DNA of 9,791 nucleotides from JBLNCE01 sp050260415 (GCA_050260415.1 JBLNCE010000020.1:1-9791); one strand, 5' to 3'. Shown: positions 1-5,964, counted from the stretch's first letter. A program made the numbers and translations. The notes: generated by a model from the sequence alone, not told the origin.

Positions 1-34
1 CGCCCTGAAGAAGACCGGACGGCCCAAAGTACGT

Positions 35-121
35 GCCGAAGTGGTGGAACTGGCAGACGCGCAGCGTTCAGGGCGCTGTGTCCGCAAGGGCGTGCGAGTT
101 CAAATCTCGCCTTCGGCACCA
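35..121 (+). tRNA. tRNA-Leu (anticodon CAG)
   Basis: Leucine tRNA reading CUG codons. The acceptor arms GCCGAAG (35-41) and CTTCGGC (111-117) pair perfectly and are followed by discriminator A and an encoded CCA (119-121). The anticodon stem CAGCG/CGCTG encloses the loop TTCAGGG, which gives anticodon CAG. A long variable arm (class II tRNA) and the T arm GCGAG-TTCAAAT-CTCGC are visible. The length of 87 nt fits bacterial tRNA-Leu. A strong terminator follows 9 nt later. The 34 bases upstream show nothing that can be assigned. Confidence 0.97.
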
Positions 122-130
122 AAAAATCAA

Positions 131-159
131 CCCCCGCGATGAGCGGGGGTTTTTGTTTT
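131..159 (+). terminator. Rho-independent terminator of the tRNA-Leu gene
   Basis: A perfect 7-bp stem, CCCCCGC (131-137) and GCGGGGG (143-149), with a 5-nt loop, runs straight into TTTTTGTTTT. It lies 9 nt after the tRNA. A copy identical at 29 of 31 positions sits at 1407-1437. Confidence 0.93.
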
Positions 160-309
160 GTTACTGTTCACAAATGGGCACATGAGGCCCTATGGATCGC
201 GCTAACGCTCTTCCGCAATGCTGGGTATACCGTCAGAGAAAATCCTATTGTTGGAAGGATTACCGCCAATCATGCCGAATTGCGGAAAAAGTATGCCAAG
301 TCAAATTGA
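139..309 (+). pseudogene. 5'-truncated gene stump fused to the tRNA terminator
   Basis: One reading frame stays open from the terminator to a TGA at 307-309 and reads like the C-terminal 45 or so residues of a real protein, with stretches such as HKWAHEALWIAL and GYTVRENPIVGRI. Its only in-frame ATG (139) lies inside the terminator hairpin, and there is no ribosome site. I take it as the tail of a gene whose front was lost where it was joined to the terminator at about 155-165. It ends 14 nt before the Ntn-hydrolase start, so the two were probably neighbours in the source genome. The family is not recognised. Confidence 0.4.
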
Positions 310-323
310 GGGGTTTGATTGGT

Positions 324-1164
324 ATGACTATCGCAATTTCCATAAAGGTACATAATGGAATTGTCCTAGCTGCCGACAGCGCCTCTTCGCTTGTCGATCC
401 AAATGGCGCGATCGTAAACGTCTACAATAATGCCAACAAGATCTTCCAACCTTTACAAAGGTCTTCCTATTGGCAGCATGACATGGGGTGCCGGCAGTAT
501 CGGACACGCTTCGATCTGTACTTTGTCAAAAGACTTGCGCAGGCGGTTTACAGGGGAGGACCCACGACATACAGACTGGAGAATAGACCCAGCGAACTTC
601 TCTTTGGCTGATGTTGCGATACGTGCGCGTGAGTTTCTATATGATGAAATGTATGTCCCAGCTTATGGTCAAGCCCCGCAAAGGCCAACATTAGGTTATC
701 TCGTCGCTGGTTATTCGGCCGGCAGGGATTTGCCGGAGACTTGGAGAATAGTCGTTGACGAGAACGGTAGCTCCCCTGCCCCAGAGCTACTTCAGCCCGA
801 CGATGAAACCGGCATAGCCTGGAGTGGTATGCCTGAAGCTGTGCAAAGATTAGTCAGTGGTTACGGTCAGGAACTTCCTGACGTCCTGCGTGAGCTCGGG
901 GTACCTGATGGGCAAATTGCTCCCGCCATGACCCACATTACCATGCGTTTACAGGCAAGCCTTGTTCATCCTGCGATGCCCATTCAAGACGCGATCGATC
1001 TAGCTGGTTTCCTCGTCGAGGCGTCGATTCTATTCTACCGTTTCCTTCCCGGTGCACCTTGTGTGGGTGGACCCATAGAGGTTGCAGCAATCACGAAACA
1101 TGAAGGATTTAAGTGGATCGCACGAAAACACTACTTTGACATAAAATATAACCCAGATCCATAG
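324..1164 (+). pseudogene. Proteasome-type Ntn-hydrolase, interrupted by a +1 frameshift
   Basis: The protein starts MTIAISIKV and, once Met is removed, exposes Thr1. The segment GIVLAADSAS puts Asp at position 17, the same spacing as in HslV and proteasome beta subunits, and NANKIF supplies a lysine (residue 38) that could match catalytic Lys33. The frame breaks after the codon at 444-446: dropping the C at 447 restores NANKIF-NLYKGLPIG and WGAGSIG, followed by 230 further residues to the TAG at 1162-1164. The corrected protein is 279 aa, longer than HslV, with a unique C-terminal half. The start is supported by GAGGGG at 308-313. The role is unknown; a cytoplasmic, stand-alone peptidase or amidohydrolase is possible. 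If the extra base is a sequencing error, the gene is intact. It lies in the lower-GC segment between two terminator copies. Confidence 0.72.
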
Positions 1165-1204
1165 CTTGACTGCGGGCGAGAGGAGGGGATGTGCCACGCC
1201 TACC

Positions 1205-1381
1205 ATGACTTTCGATGAGAAAAAACTTAGGACACCCAAGGAGTCCACAGATTCAAGATGCACAGGAGGTTACACCTACCAGAAATGGACAATCCAGCCA
1301 TTTAAAGCGGATTACCCAATAGGCCGCAGGTCAGCAAAAGGTCCCTCCAAGCATAAGCTAAGGTTAAGAAACCTCGAATAA
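1205..1381 (+). CDS. Doubtful small ORF, 58 aa
   Basis: A short frame opens after the Ntn-hydrolase gene and ends at TAA 1379-1381. It is basic and has no recognised domain. The strong AGGAGGGG at 1181-1188 is 16 nt from this ATG, too far to be convincing; nearer starts (ATG 1189, GTG 1191) give peptides of under 10 residues. A TTG at 1166 would extend the frame to 71 aa. It could be a gene remnant in the AT-rich segment. Apart from this, 1165-1406 shows nothing I can name. Confidence 0.2.
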   Translation: MTFDEKKLRTPKESTDSRCTGGYTYQKWTIQPFKADYPIGRRSAKGPSKHKLRLRNLE

Positions 1382-1406
1382 TTACTATTATGGCATCACG
1401 AAGTTT

Positions 1407-1437
1407 AACCCCCGCGATTGGCGGGGGTTTTTGTTTT
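1407..1437 (+). terminator. Second copy of the tRNA-Leu type terminator
   Basis: The stem CCCCCGC (1409-1415) and GCGGGGG (1421-1427), with loop GATTG, is followed by TTTTTGTTTTTTT. It differs from the tRNA-Leu terminator only at two loop bases over 31 nt (129-159). No intact tRNA precedes it. A weak trace, GGCA at 1392-1395, sits at almost the same distance as the GGCA of the tRNA 3' end, which may be chance. Confidence 0.85.
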
Positions 1438-2126
1438 TTTCGTTTGTGGGACTATGCCTCGCTCTTTGGCGCGGCGTAGACTCCACTCGCTCGCCACTGC
1501 AACCCCTGGAGGAAGTATTCCGCATGGGTTGCCGATATATCGGCCAAAATCCGAACCCCGCCACCTTAGCGGAGGAAGCCCGGCGCACTCTGAACGCGAA
1601 CATCGGGCCGCAGCGCATACGGCATTATCTTGATTTCCTGGACAGCAGCCTGCTGTTACGCACCATTGAACCCCTGGAGATCAGGCTCAAGAAAAGGCGC
1701 GGTTACAGCAAACTCTGCCTTCGCGACCATGCGATCCGCGCCGCCTGGTTGCAGGAGAGCGTTCCACTCGCTCCGGCGGTCCTCGACCGCGTGCCTCATC
1801 TGCACGACCTCGCCGGGCGGATCGCGGAGAGTACCGCCGGTTACTTCTTCGCCTCGTTGACCGGCCTCTCCGTGGCCCACTTGCCCGAGCGCGCCAGCGA
1901 GCCGGAAGTGGATTTCATCCTGACCATCGGCGAGCGCCGCATTCCCGTGGAGGTCAAATACCGCCCCGCCGTCGATCCGCGCGATACACTGGGCTTGCGC
2001 GTTTTCATTGAAAAGGCCGTCAATAACGCGCCCTTCGGCCTCTTGATCACGCGCGGCGATACCCCCGCCGCCGCCGATCCCCGTATCATCACCGTGCCTT
2101 TGCCGTCACTGCTCGTGGTCCGTTAA
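1431..2126 (+). pseudogene. C-terminal part of a DUF4143-type AAA+ ATPase
   Basis: The frame runs out of the T-tract of the second terminator and covers about 200 residues that look like the C-terminal half of DUF4143 ATPases. It has a winged-helix-like part (CRYIGQNPNPATLAEEAR, then RIRHYLDFLDSSLLL), a KLCLRDHAIRAAWLQE segment, and a PD-(D/E)XK-like signature EVDFIL...RIPVEVKYR near the end. The whole N-terminal P-loop ATPase domain of this roughly 400-aa family is missing. An in-frame ATG at 1524 with GGAGGAAG at 1508-1515 could still give a 200-aa product, so a translated remnant cannot be excluded. Family members are DNA-associated ATPases of poorly known role. The truncation point coincides with the duplicated terminator. 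Confidence 0.75.
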
Positions 2127-2249
2127 TCGCCAGCGGCACCCTCCCCAGCGTGGTGGAGCAGTTCCAGGCCGCCTGCCGCCAAGCCCGTGAAGTTGTGGAG
2201 GCGGGATTACTCCCATGAACTGCGTGAGGAATGAGGGCGGCGGAACGGG

Positions 2250-2630
2250 CTACAGCGAGCCGAGGTCGTCCCAGATCTCCTCGATCAACAGGATACCCGC
2301 CAAGGCGTCCGGCTTTTCCCGCGTCTCCACGCTTGCCTGCAGCACCGCCAACTGGTCCTGGATCTGGTTGACGTAGTCGTGGTCGATATCCACCTGCACG
2401 AGGGGTTTGACTTGTTTCCACGCCCGTCTGGTCCGGGCGAGACTCGCGGCGGCGGCGGACCATTCTTCCTTGCGCACGTGGTCTTCGGTCGCCGCCAGAT
2501 TCTTTGAGAAACCGGCGCGGCGATCGGCCATCCCCCTGAAGAACGAACATGAGCACAAGATGCTCATTATCCCCGGAATCAACAAGCAGGCCGCCATCTT
2601 CCTGCCTCGGGCAAATAACCGCCAGATCAT
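2250..2630 (-). CDS. DUF4363-type predicted lipoprotein
   Basis: A 126-aa protein with a basic start (RLFARGRK), a hydrophobic stretch (AACLLIPGIMSIL) and a lipobox-like LCSC at about residues 25-28, so probably exported and lipid-anchored. The rest is a helical domain rich in Ala, Lys and Trp (WSAAAASLARTRRAWKQVKP, then HDYVNQIQDQLAVLQASVE). This matches the pattern of DUF4363 proteins, which in Firmicutes commonly follow DUF421/YetF genes. The ATG at 2628-2630 is chosen because AAGGAG lies 9 nt upstream, inside the last codons of the yetF gene, so the two are translationally coupled. It converges with the DUF4143 remnant; nothing clear lies in the roughly 120 bp between them. Confidence 0.75.
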   Translation of the reverse strand: MIWRLFARGRKMAACLLIPGIMSILCSCSFFRGMADRRAGFSKNLAATEDHVRKEEWSAAAASLARTRRAWKQVKPLVQVDIDHDYVNQIQDQLAVLQASVETREKPDALAGILLIEEIWDDLGSL

Positions 2631-2636
2631 CGCCGG

Positions 2637-3350
2637 TCACTCCTTGGTCGGGATCGTATAGTACACGCTATCCCCCTGTAGATCGACATGGAGGTTGCCC
2701 CCGGTATCCAGTTGGGCCAGGGAAACCTGCTTCACATCAGTGATGTTTTCCTTGCCCAACTGGTATTGCAGCCAAGCCCGGGAAAGCCCCAGTGACTTCA
2801 AGGCGTCCGTGAGCACGGCCCCGTCGTCGATCAGGGTGGTGGGTAACCCGTCGTATTGGGTGGGCAGTTGGAGGTCCTGGGGGGTCAGGTTTCGCTTCTG
2901 CGATTTCTTTTGCACGCTCAACTTGCCGCAGGTCTCGAACAGGGCGAATTCCACATCATCGAGGTTGAAGACGCCTTCCGTCCGAAGCTGCGCGATCAAG
3001 TCATCGATGGTCAAGCGTATCTTGGCCAGGTTCTTTTCCAGAATCTTGCCGTTCTCGATTACCACCGTGGCCTCCCCTTCCACCACCTTTCTGATCCAGA
3101 CACTATGGACGCTCAAGACGGCCAAGGCGATCGCCAGGGCCACCCAGGTCGCCATGCCGGCCAGGGTGGCGTAAGTGTTCTGGTTGACCTCGACCGAGAG
3201 GACGGCGGCGATGGAACCGATGGTGATCCCCACCACGTAGTCAAAGAACGTCAGCTCCGACATCTGCTGCTTGCCCATGATGCGTACCAGAATCAGAAGG
3301 ACGAAGAAGGATACCGTGGACCTGATGACCACGACTAGATAGATGGGCAA
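2637..3350 (-). CDS. YetF/DUF421 family membrane protein
   Basis: A 237-aa protein with two or three N-terminal membrane segments (about residues 3-22, 38-55 and 60-83), the family motif RIMGKQQMSELTFFDYVVG (23-41) with a glycine-rich IGSIAA, and a soluble C-terminal domain (VVIENGKILEKNLAKIRL, then DDLIAQLR). The length is typical of YetF proteins (about 220-240 aa). I choose the TTG at 3348-3350: the frame is open another 40 codons upstream, but that part is basic and unlike the family, and a purine-rich GGGGGTGGGG precedes the TTG. It is the first gene of a pair with the DUF4363 lipoprotein. Related proteins affect spore resistance and membrane properties; the molecular function is not settled. 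Confidence 0.88.
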   Translation of the reverse strand: MPIYLVVVIRSTVSFFVLLILVRIMGKQQMSELTFFDYVVGITIGSIAAVLSVEVNQNTYATLAGMATWVALAIALAVLSVHSVWIRKVVEGEATVVIENGKILEKNLAKIRLTIDDLIAQLRTEGVFNLDDVEFALFETCGKLSVQKKSQKRNLTPQDLQLPTQYDGLPTTLIDDGAVLTDALKSLGLSRAWLQYQLGKENITDVKQVSLAQLDTGGNLHVDLQGDSVYYTIPTKE

Positions 3351-3456
3351 TTCCCCACCCCCTTTGTGCCTCGTCTTCCGTATTGACTTTGTCGGAGAAA
3401 AATAACCGTATTTTTTGCTGACGCCCTTGGCAGACGATGGCAGACGTCTCCTTCTG

Positions 3457-3485
3457 GGATATACAAGCATCGATCGGCCATACTA
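3457..3485 (+). promoter_or_regulatory. Candidate sigma-G type (forespore) promoter for the DUF1657 gene
   Basis: GGATA (3457-3461) and CATACTA (3479-3485) are separated by 17 bp. The -10 element fits the sigma-G consensus CATnnTA exactly and the -35 fits GHATR at four of five positions. Initiation would fall near 3492, about 22 nt before the DUF1657 ATG. Forespore expression is what the DUF1657, YetF and SpoVAC gene set would need. Confidence 0.5.
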
Positions 3486-3514
3486 TCGAATAAATCATTG
3501 GAGGCGACGCGCTG

Positions 3515-3721
3515 ATGACCGTCAGTTCGCAGGTCAGACAAACCCTGGCCGGCTTGCGAGGGGCCCAGGCCACGCTGCGGACTTACGCCGCCCAGACCGG
3601 GAAGGACGAGACCGTGGCCGTCTACCGGGAAGCCCTGCAGGTCACGGAGGAAATCGTCGGGGACCTCGAACGGAGGCTCAAGGCCTTGGAATTCGAAGAA
3701 CCTCAATATAAGGGGCTGTAA
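3515..3721 (+). CDS. DUF1657 family protein
   Basis: A 68-aa soluble, mostly helical protein. It has the family pattern: TVSSQVRQTLAGL, then AQATLRTYAAQT, then the conserved ending EEPQYKGL. GGAGG (3500-3504) lies 10 nt before the ATG. DUF1657 proteins occur in spore formers beside YetF and spoVA-type genes, and their biochemical role is unknown. The stop is one base before the next start, so it is probably translated together with the 2Duf-like protein, whose own tail resembles this protein. Confidence 0.9.
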   Translation: MTVSSQVRQTLAGLRGAQATLRTYAAQTGKDETVAVYREALQVTEEIVGDLERRLKALEFEEPQYKGL

Positions 3722-3722
3722 C

Positions 3723-4583
3723 ATGCCGCCGTGGCTCAATATCCTCCTGCGCTCGACGGCGCTCTTCTTCATCCTTCTGGTCCTGATACGTCTGCTGGGT
3801 AAGCGGCAGCCGTCGCGGATGACGCCGTTCAACTTCGTCGTCTACGTCTTTATCGCCGTCACCGCCGCTTTGACGGCCTTGAACCTCATACGCAGTTTCG
3901 TCTTCGGTCTCATCGCCGTGGGCGTCTGGGGCTTGATCCCGATCGGGCTCGAATCCTTATCGATCAAGAGTAAATGGCTCCACGATCTCGTCGGCGGCCG
4001 GGAGACGATCCTGATCAAGCAGGGCAAGATCATGGAGGAAAACCTGCTACAGCTCAGGCTGACCGGGGAGGATCTGCTGCGCGAGCTGCGGTCCAAGAAC
4101 GTTTTCAACCTGGCCGACGTAGAATTCGCGGTCATGGAGAACACCGGCGACGTCAGCGTGCTGCTGAAGTCGGATAAGAAACCCGTCACCCCGCGCGACC
4201 TGGAGCGGAAAGTCGCGCCCCAAGCCGAGCCGCAGACCGTCATCCTCGACGGCAACATGTTGGATGAGCCGCTGGCCAATCTGGGATTGAACCGGGAGTG
4301 GCTCAAAACCAAGTTGGAACGGATGGGCTTGTCCCTGGACAATGTCTACCTCGGGCAGGTGGATTCCGCCGGCGACCTCTACGTGGACCTGTTCGACGAC
4401 GCCATTCACCTTCCCCGGCCGAAGCTCAAGGAGATGCTCTACGCCAGCCTGGAGAAAGCCCAGGCCGACCTGGCCAAGTTCTCCCTGGAGACCCAGGACG
4501 AGGGGGCCAAGGCCATGTACGCGGGCAACGCGGACAAGCTCGGCGCCGTCCTGAACAAGCTCCGGCCCCATCTGCTGCGCTGA
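3723..4583 (+). CDS. YetF/DUF421 protein with DUF1657-like tail (2Duf type)
   Basis: A 286-aa protein. Residues 7-75 hold hydrophobic segments around the family motif RLLGKRQPSRMTPFNFVV (23-40); about 90-235 form the soluble DUF421 part (ILIKQGKIMEENLLQLRL, ENTGDVSVL, and the closing LYVDLFDD). Residues 234-286 are an extension beginning PRPKLKEMLYASLEKAQADL; it aligns with the stand-alone DUF1657 upstream (ASLEKAQADL against AGLRGAQATL). From memory of the literature, a DUF421 plus DUF1657 protein, '2Duf', is encoded on mobile spoVA operons and raises spore resistance. Compared with the minus-strand YetF it lacks the glycines after FDYVV. The start is fixed by AAGGGG 7 nt upstream and by the 1-nt gap to DUF1657. 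Location: inner spore membrane, by inference. Confidence 0.87.
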   Translation: MPPWLNILLRSTALFFILLVLIRLLGKRQPSRMTPFNFVVYVFIAVTAALTALNLIRSFVFGLIAVGVWGLIPIGLESLSIKSKWLHDLVGGRETILIKQGKIMEENLLQLRLTGEDLLRELRSKNVFNLADVEFAVMENTGDVSVLLKSDKKPVTPRDLERKVAPQAEPQTVILDGNMLDEPLANLGLNREWLKTKLERMGLSLDNVYLGQVDSAGDLYVDLFDDAIHLPRPKLKEMLYASLEKAQADLAKFSLETQDEGAKAMYAGNADKLGAVLNKLRPHLLR

Positions 4584-4645
4584 GGCGGCCGTAAGACGGC
4601 TAGATGTTAGGGAATACGCCCACTTTACCCAGATGCCAGCGGTGT

Positions 4646-4778
4646 CTCTCCCTCTCTTTGCGGTCAAAGAGAGGGAGAGTACGAGAGGGTGAGTTCAAGA
4701 GAGAGCATCGCCCGAAGATGAACTCACCCCCGGCGCTGCGGCGCCAGCCCCCTCTCTTCGGCCGCGAAGAGAGGGGGC
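4646..4778. repeat. Cluster of perfect hairpins, palindromic MITE-like element
   Basis: There are four inverted repeats in 133 bp: a perfect 15-bp stem (4646-4660 with 4665-4679, loop CGGT); an 11-bp stem GGGTGAGTTCA (4687-4697) with TGAACTCACCC (4719-4729); a 5-bp GGCGC/GCGCC stem (4732-4745); and a perfect 14-bp stem (4747-4760 with 4765-4778, loop GCCG). The first and last hairpins share the core CCTCTCTT, so the block is roughly symmetrical. GGTGT occurs just outside each end (4641-4645 and 4782-4786). It lies between the 2Duf-like gene and spoVAC. It could be a small non-autonomous element, and it may also act as a terminator or processing site. Confidence 0.75.
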
Positions 4779-4870
4779 AAGGGTGTGGATCTTATCTTAA
4801 GCCCATGGGGGACTGGGGTTAGGTTGCGCCGCGTTTTCGCGCAATTTTGGGACGGGAAGGAGACTCCGCC

Positions 4871-5287
4871 GTGTCCGACAAGATGAAAAAGAAACTTACG
4901 CCGACTCAGCAGGAATACCAGGCGTTCGCCAAGGCCAGAGAGCCCAAACGGCCGCTATTCGCCAACATTCTCCGGGCGTTCCTGACCGGCGGGACCATCT
5001 GCCTCATCGGGCAGGGGTTCCAGTGGATGTATATGACCTTTTTCGGTTTCAACAAGATCACGGCGTCCAACCCCACCGTGGCCAGCCTGATCATCCTCGC
5101 CGTCCTGCTCACCGGGTTCGGACTCTTTGACCACATAGCCCAGTGGGGCGGGGCGGGTACCGCCATCCCGGTCACGGGCTTTGCCAACTCCATCGCCTCG
5201 GCCGCCATCGAGCACCGCAGCGAGGGTTTCGTCCTCGGCTACGGAGGCATAATACTTCCGGACGAACTCGAACAGGTAGGAGGTTGA
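4871..5287 (+). CDS. spoVAC: SpoVAC-like protein, C-terminally truncated
   Basis: SpoVAC is part of the inner spore membrane channel that moves dipicolinic acid during sporulation and germination. This 138-aa protein starts with a typical soluble lead (TPTQQEYQAFAKAREPKRP), then membrane segments at about 30-50 (FANILRAFLTGGTICLIGQG) and 68-90, and the conserved GGAGTAIPVTGFANSIASAAIE (93-114). After GFVLGYG (119-125) the family normally continues into a final membrane helix; here it ends in a polar tail, GIILPDELEQVGG. So the last helix is lost, apparently by a deletion or recombination joint near 5245. The GTG at 4871 is chosen because GGAAGGAG (4855-4862) lies 8 nt upstream. No spoVAD or spoVAEb follows. 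Confidence 0.85.
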   Translation: MSDKMKKKLTPTQQEYQAFAKAREPKRPLFANILRAFLTGGTICLIGQGFQWMYMTFFGFNKITASNPTVASLIILAVLLTGFGLFDHIAQWGGAGTAIPVTGFANSIASAAIEHRSEGFVLGYGGIILPDELEQVGG

Positions 5288-5291
5288 TTCA

Positions 5292-5483
5292 TTGGACCGC
5301 ATGAGTAAACCCGAGATGCCCGATAACGCCGAGAATGCTGTCAAGTGCTCGGTCTGCGGGAACATGATTCTAATCGGCAGCGAGGATGGCACCGGGGAGC
5401 CGGAGACGGAATGCGATATCTGTCACGCGCGCCAGGATTTGCGGCCCGACCGGATCGGCGGGGCCTCGAACGAGGATTATTGA
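5292..5483 (+). CDS. Small four-cysteine zinc-ribbon protein
   Basis: A 63-aa acidic protein with two CxxC knuckles, C19-x2-C22 (CSVCGN) and C41-x2-C44 (CDICH), 18 residues apart, which should bind one zinc. No family is recognised. AGGAGG at 5278-5283, inside the end of the spoVAC gene, sits 8 nt before the TTG at 5292 and 17 nt before the ATG at 5301, so TTG is the better start. It begins 4 nt after the spoVAC stop and is probably cotranscribed with it. A role in the spore is only suggested by position. Confidence 0.7.
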   Translation: MDRMSKPEMPDNAENAVKCSVCGNMILIGSEDGTGEPETECDICHARQDLRPDRIGGASNEDY

Positions 5484-5552
5484 CCCTGATTTCGAAAAGA
5501 TAGCGCCAGATCACGGGCTTCCCGCCAATGTCGGAATCCCGATCTAGACCGA

Positions 5553-5582
5553 AAGAGCCCGTCCAAGGGGAGGCGGGCTCTT
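5553..5582 (+). terminator. Probable terminator hairpin after the spoVAC and zinc-ribbon genes
   Basis: AAGAGCCCG (5553-5561) pairs with CGGGCTCTT (5574-5582) over 9 bp with a 12-nt loop. The T-tract is short, so termination could be weak. It lies 70 nt after the zinc-ribbon gene and separates it from the coat-protein pair. Confidence 0.55.
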
Positions 5583-5677
5583 CGCATCGGTGAGGTTTTG
5601 GCGCGCTTGGGCGGGAATCGTCCTGGTCAGGGCGTAACCTTCTTCGATTCCTTCTGGATATCACCCGGTCCCGGGAA

Positions 5678-5707
5678 GAATAGTTCAATCGCGCCGTGGC
5701 AAACCTA
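5678..5707 (+). promoter_or_regulatory. Weak sigma-G-like promoter candidate before the coat pair
   Basis: GAATA (5678-5682) matches the sigma-G -35 element and is followed after 18 bp by AAACCTA (5701-5707), which matches only part of CATnnTA. It is placed correctly for the gene at 5744 but may be chance. Confidence 0.22.
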
Positions 5708-5743
5708 GGTGGGTCAACCTGTACAGAGGAGGTCACGCATAAC

Positions 5744-5962
5744 TTGAGGCAGCTTACGGCGAGCGAGGTTCTGTCATTCAGCAAACTTCTCCAAGCGGAA
5801 ACCATCGGGCTCGAGGTCGCCAAGGCGACGGTCGGGGTGATCGCCGACGAACAGTTGAAGAAGCTGACGCAATCGGGCATCACGGCGAGCGAAGCCAGGA
5901 TCAGGGGCCTGCAGCAGTTCATCGCGGAGAACAACGTCATTCGGGTCGGGGAGGTGCAATAA
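5744..5962 (+). CDS. CotF-like small spore protein
   Basis: A 72-aa helical protein (MRQLTASEVLSFSKLLQAE, then LEVAKATVGVIADEQLKKL, then ARIRGLQQFIAENN) with the two-helix pattern of short CotF-like coat proteins. It ends in a short, non-helical VIRVGEVQ. The TTG at 5744 is chosen: AGGAGGT (5727-5733) lies 10 nt before it, whereas the longer version from GTG 5696 has no ribosome site and adds an unrelated front. It is 2 nt from the next gene, with which it forms a pair. Confidence 0.7.
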   Translation: MRQLTASEVLSFSKLLQAETIGLEVAKATVGVIADEQLKKLTQSGITASEARIRGLQQFIAENNVIRVGEVQ

Positions 5963-5964
5963 CC

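Noticed and set aside
1..34. Possible upstream gene end or tRNA promoter before tRNA-Leu
   Set aside because: Too little sequence; no clear stop context, hairpin or promoter boxes.
441..462. Programmed ribosomal frameshift in the Ntn-hydrolase gene
   Set aside because: There is no slippery heptamer, internal ribosome-like site or downstream structure around 447; a simple one-base insertion or sequencing error is enough.
2117..2218. Short frame ending in a protein-like stretch (PSVVEQFQAACRQAREVVEA) after the DUF4143 remnant
   Set aside because: It overlaps the DUF4143 end, has only a GTG start at 2150 with no ribosome site, and is too short to identify; at most a gene fragment.
3351..3456. 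Promoter for the minus-strand yetF gene
   Set aside because: I found no pair of boxes matching a sigma-A, sigma-F or sigma-G consensus with correct spacing on that strand.
4824..4848. Hairpin TTGCGC/GCGCAA followed by TTTT just before spoVAC
   Set aside because: Only 6 bp with a 9-nt loop and a four-base T run; too weak to call a terminator or a translational control element.
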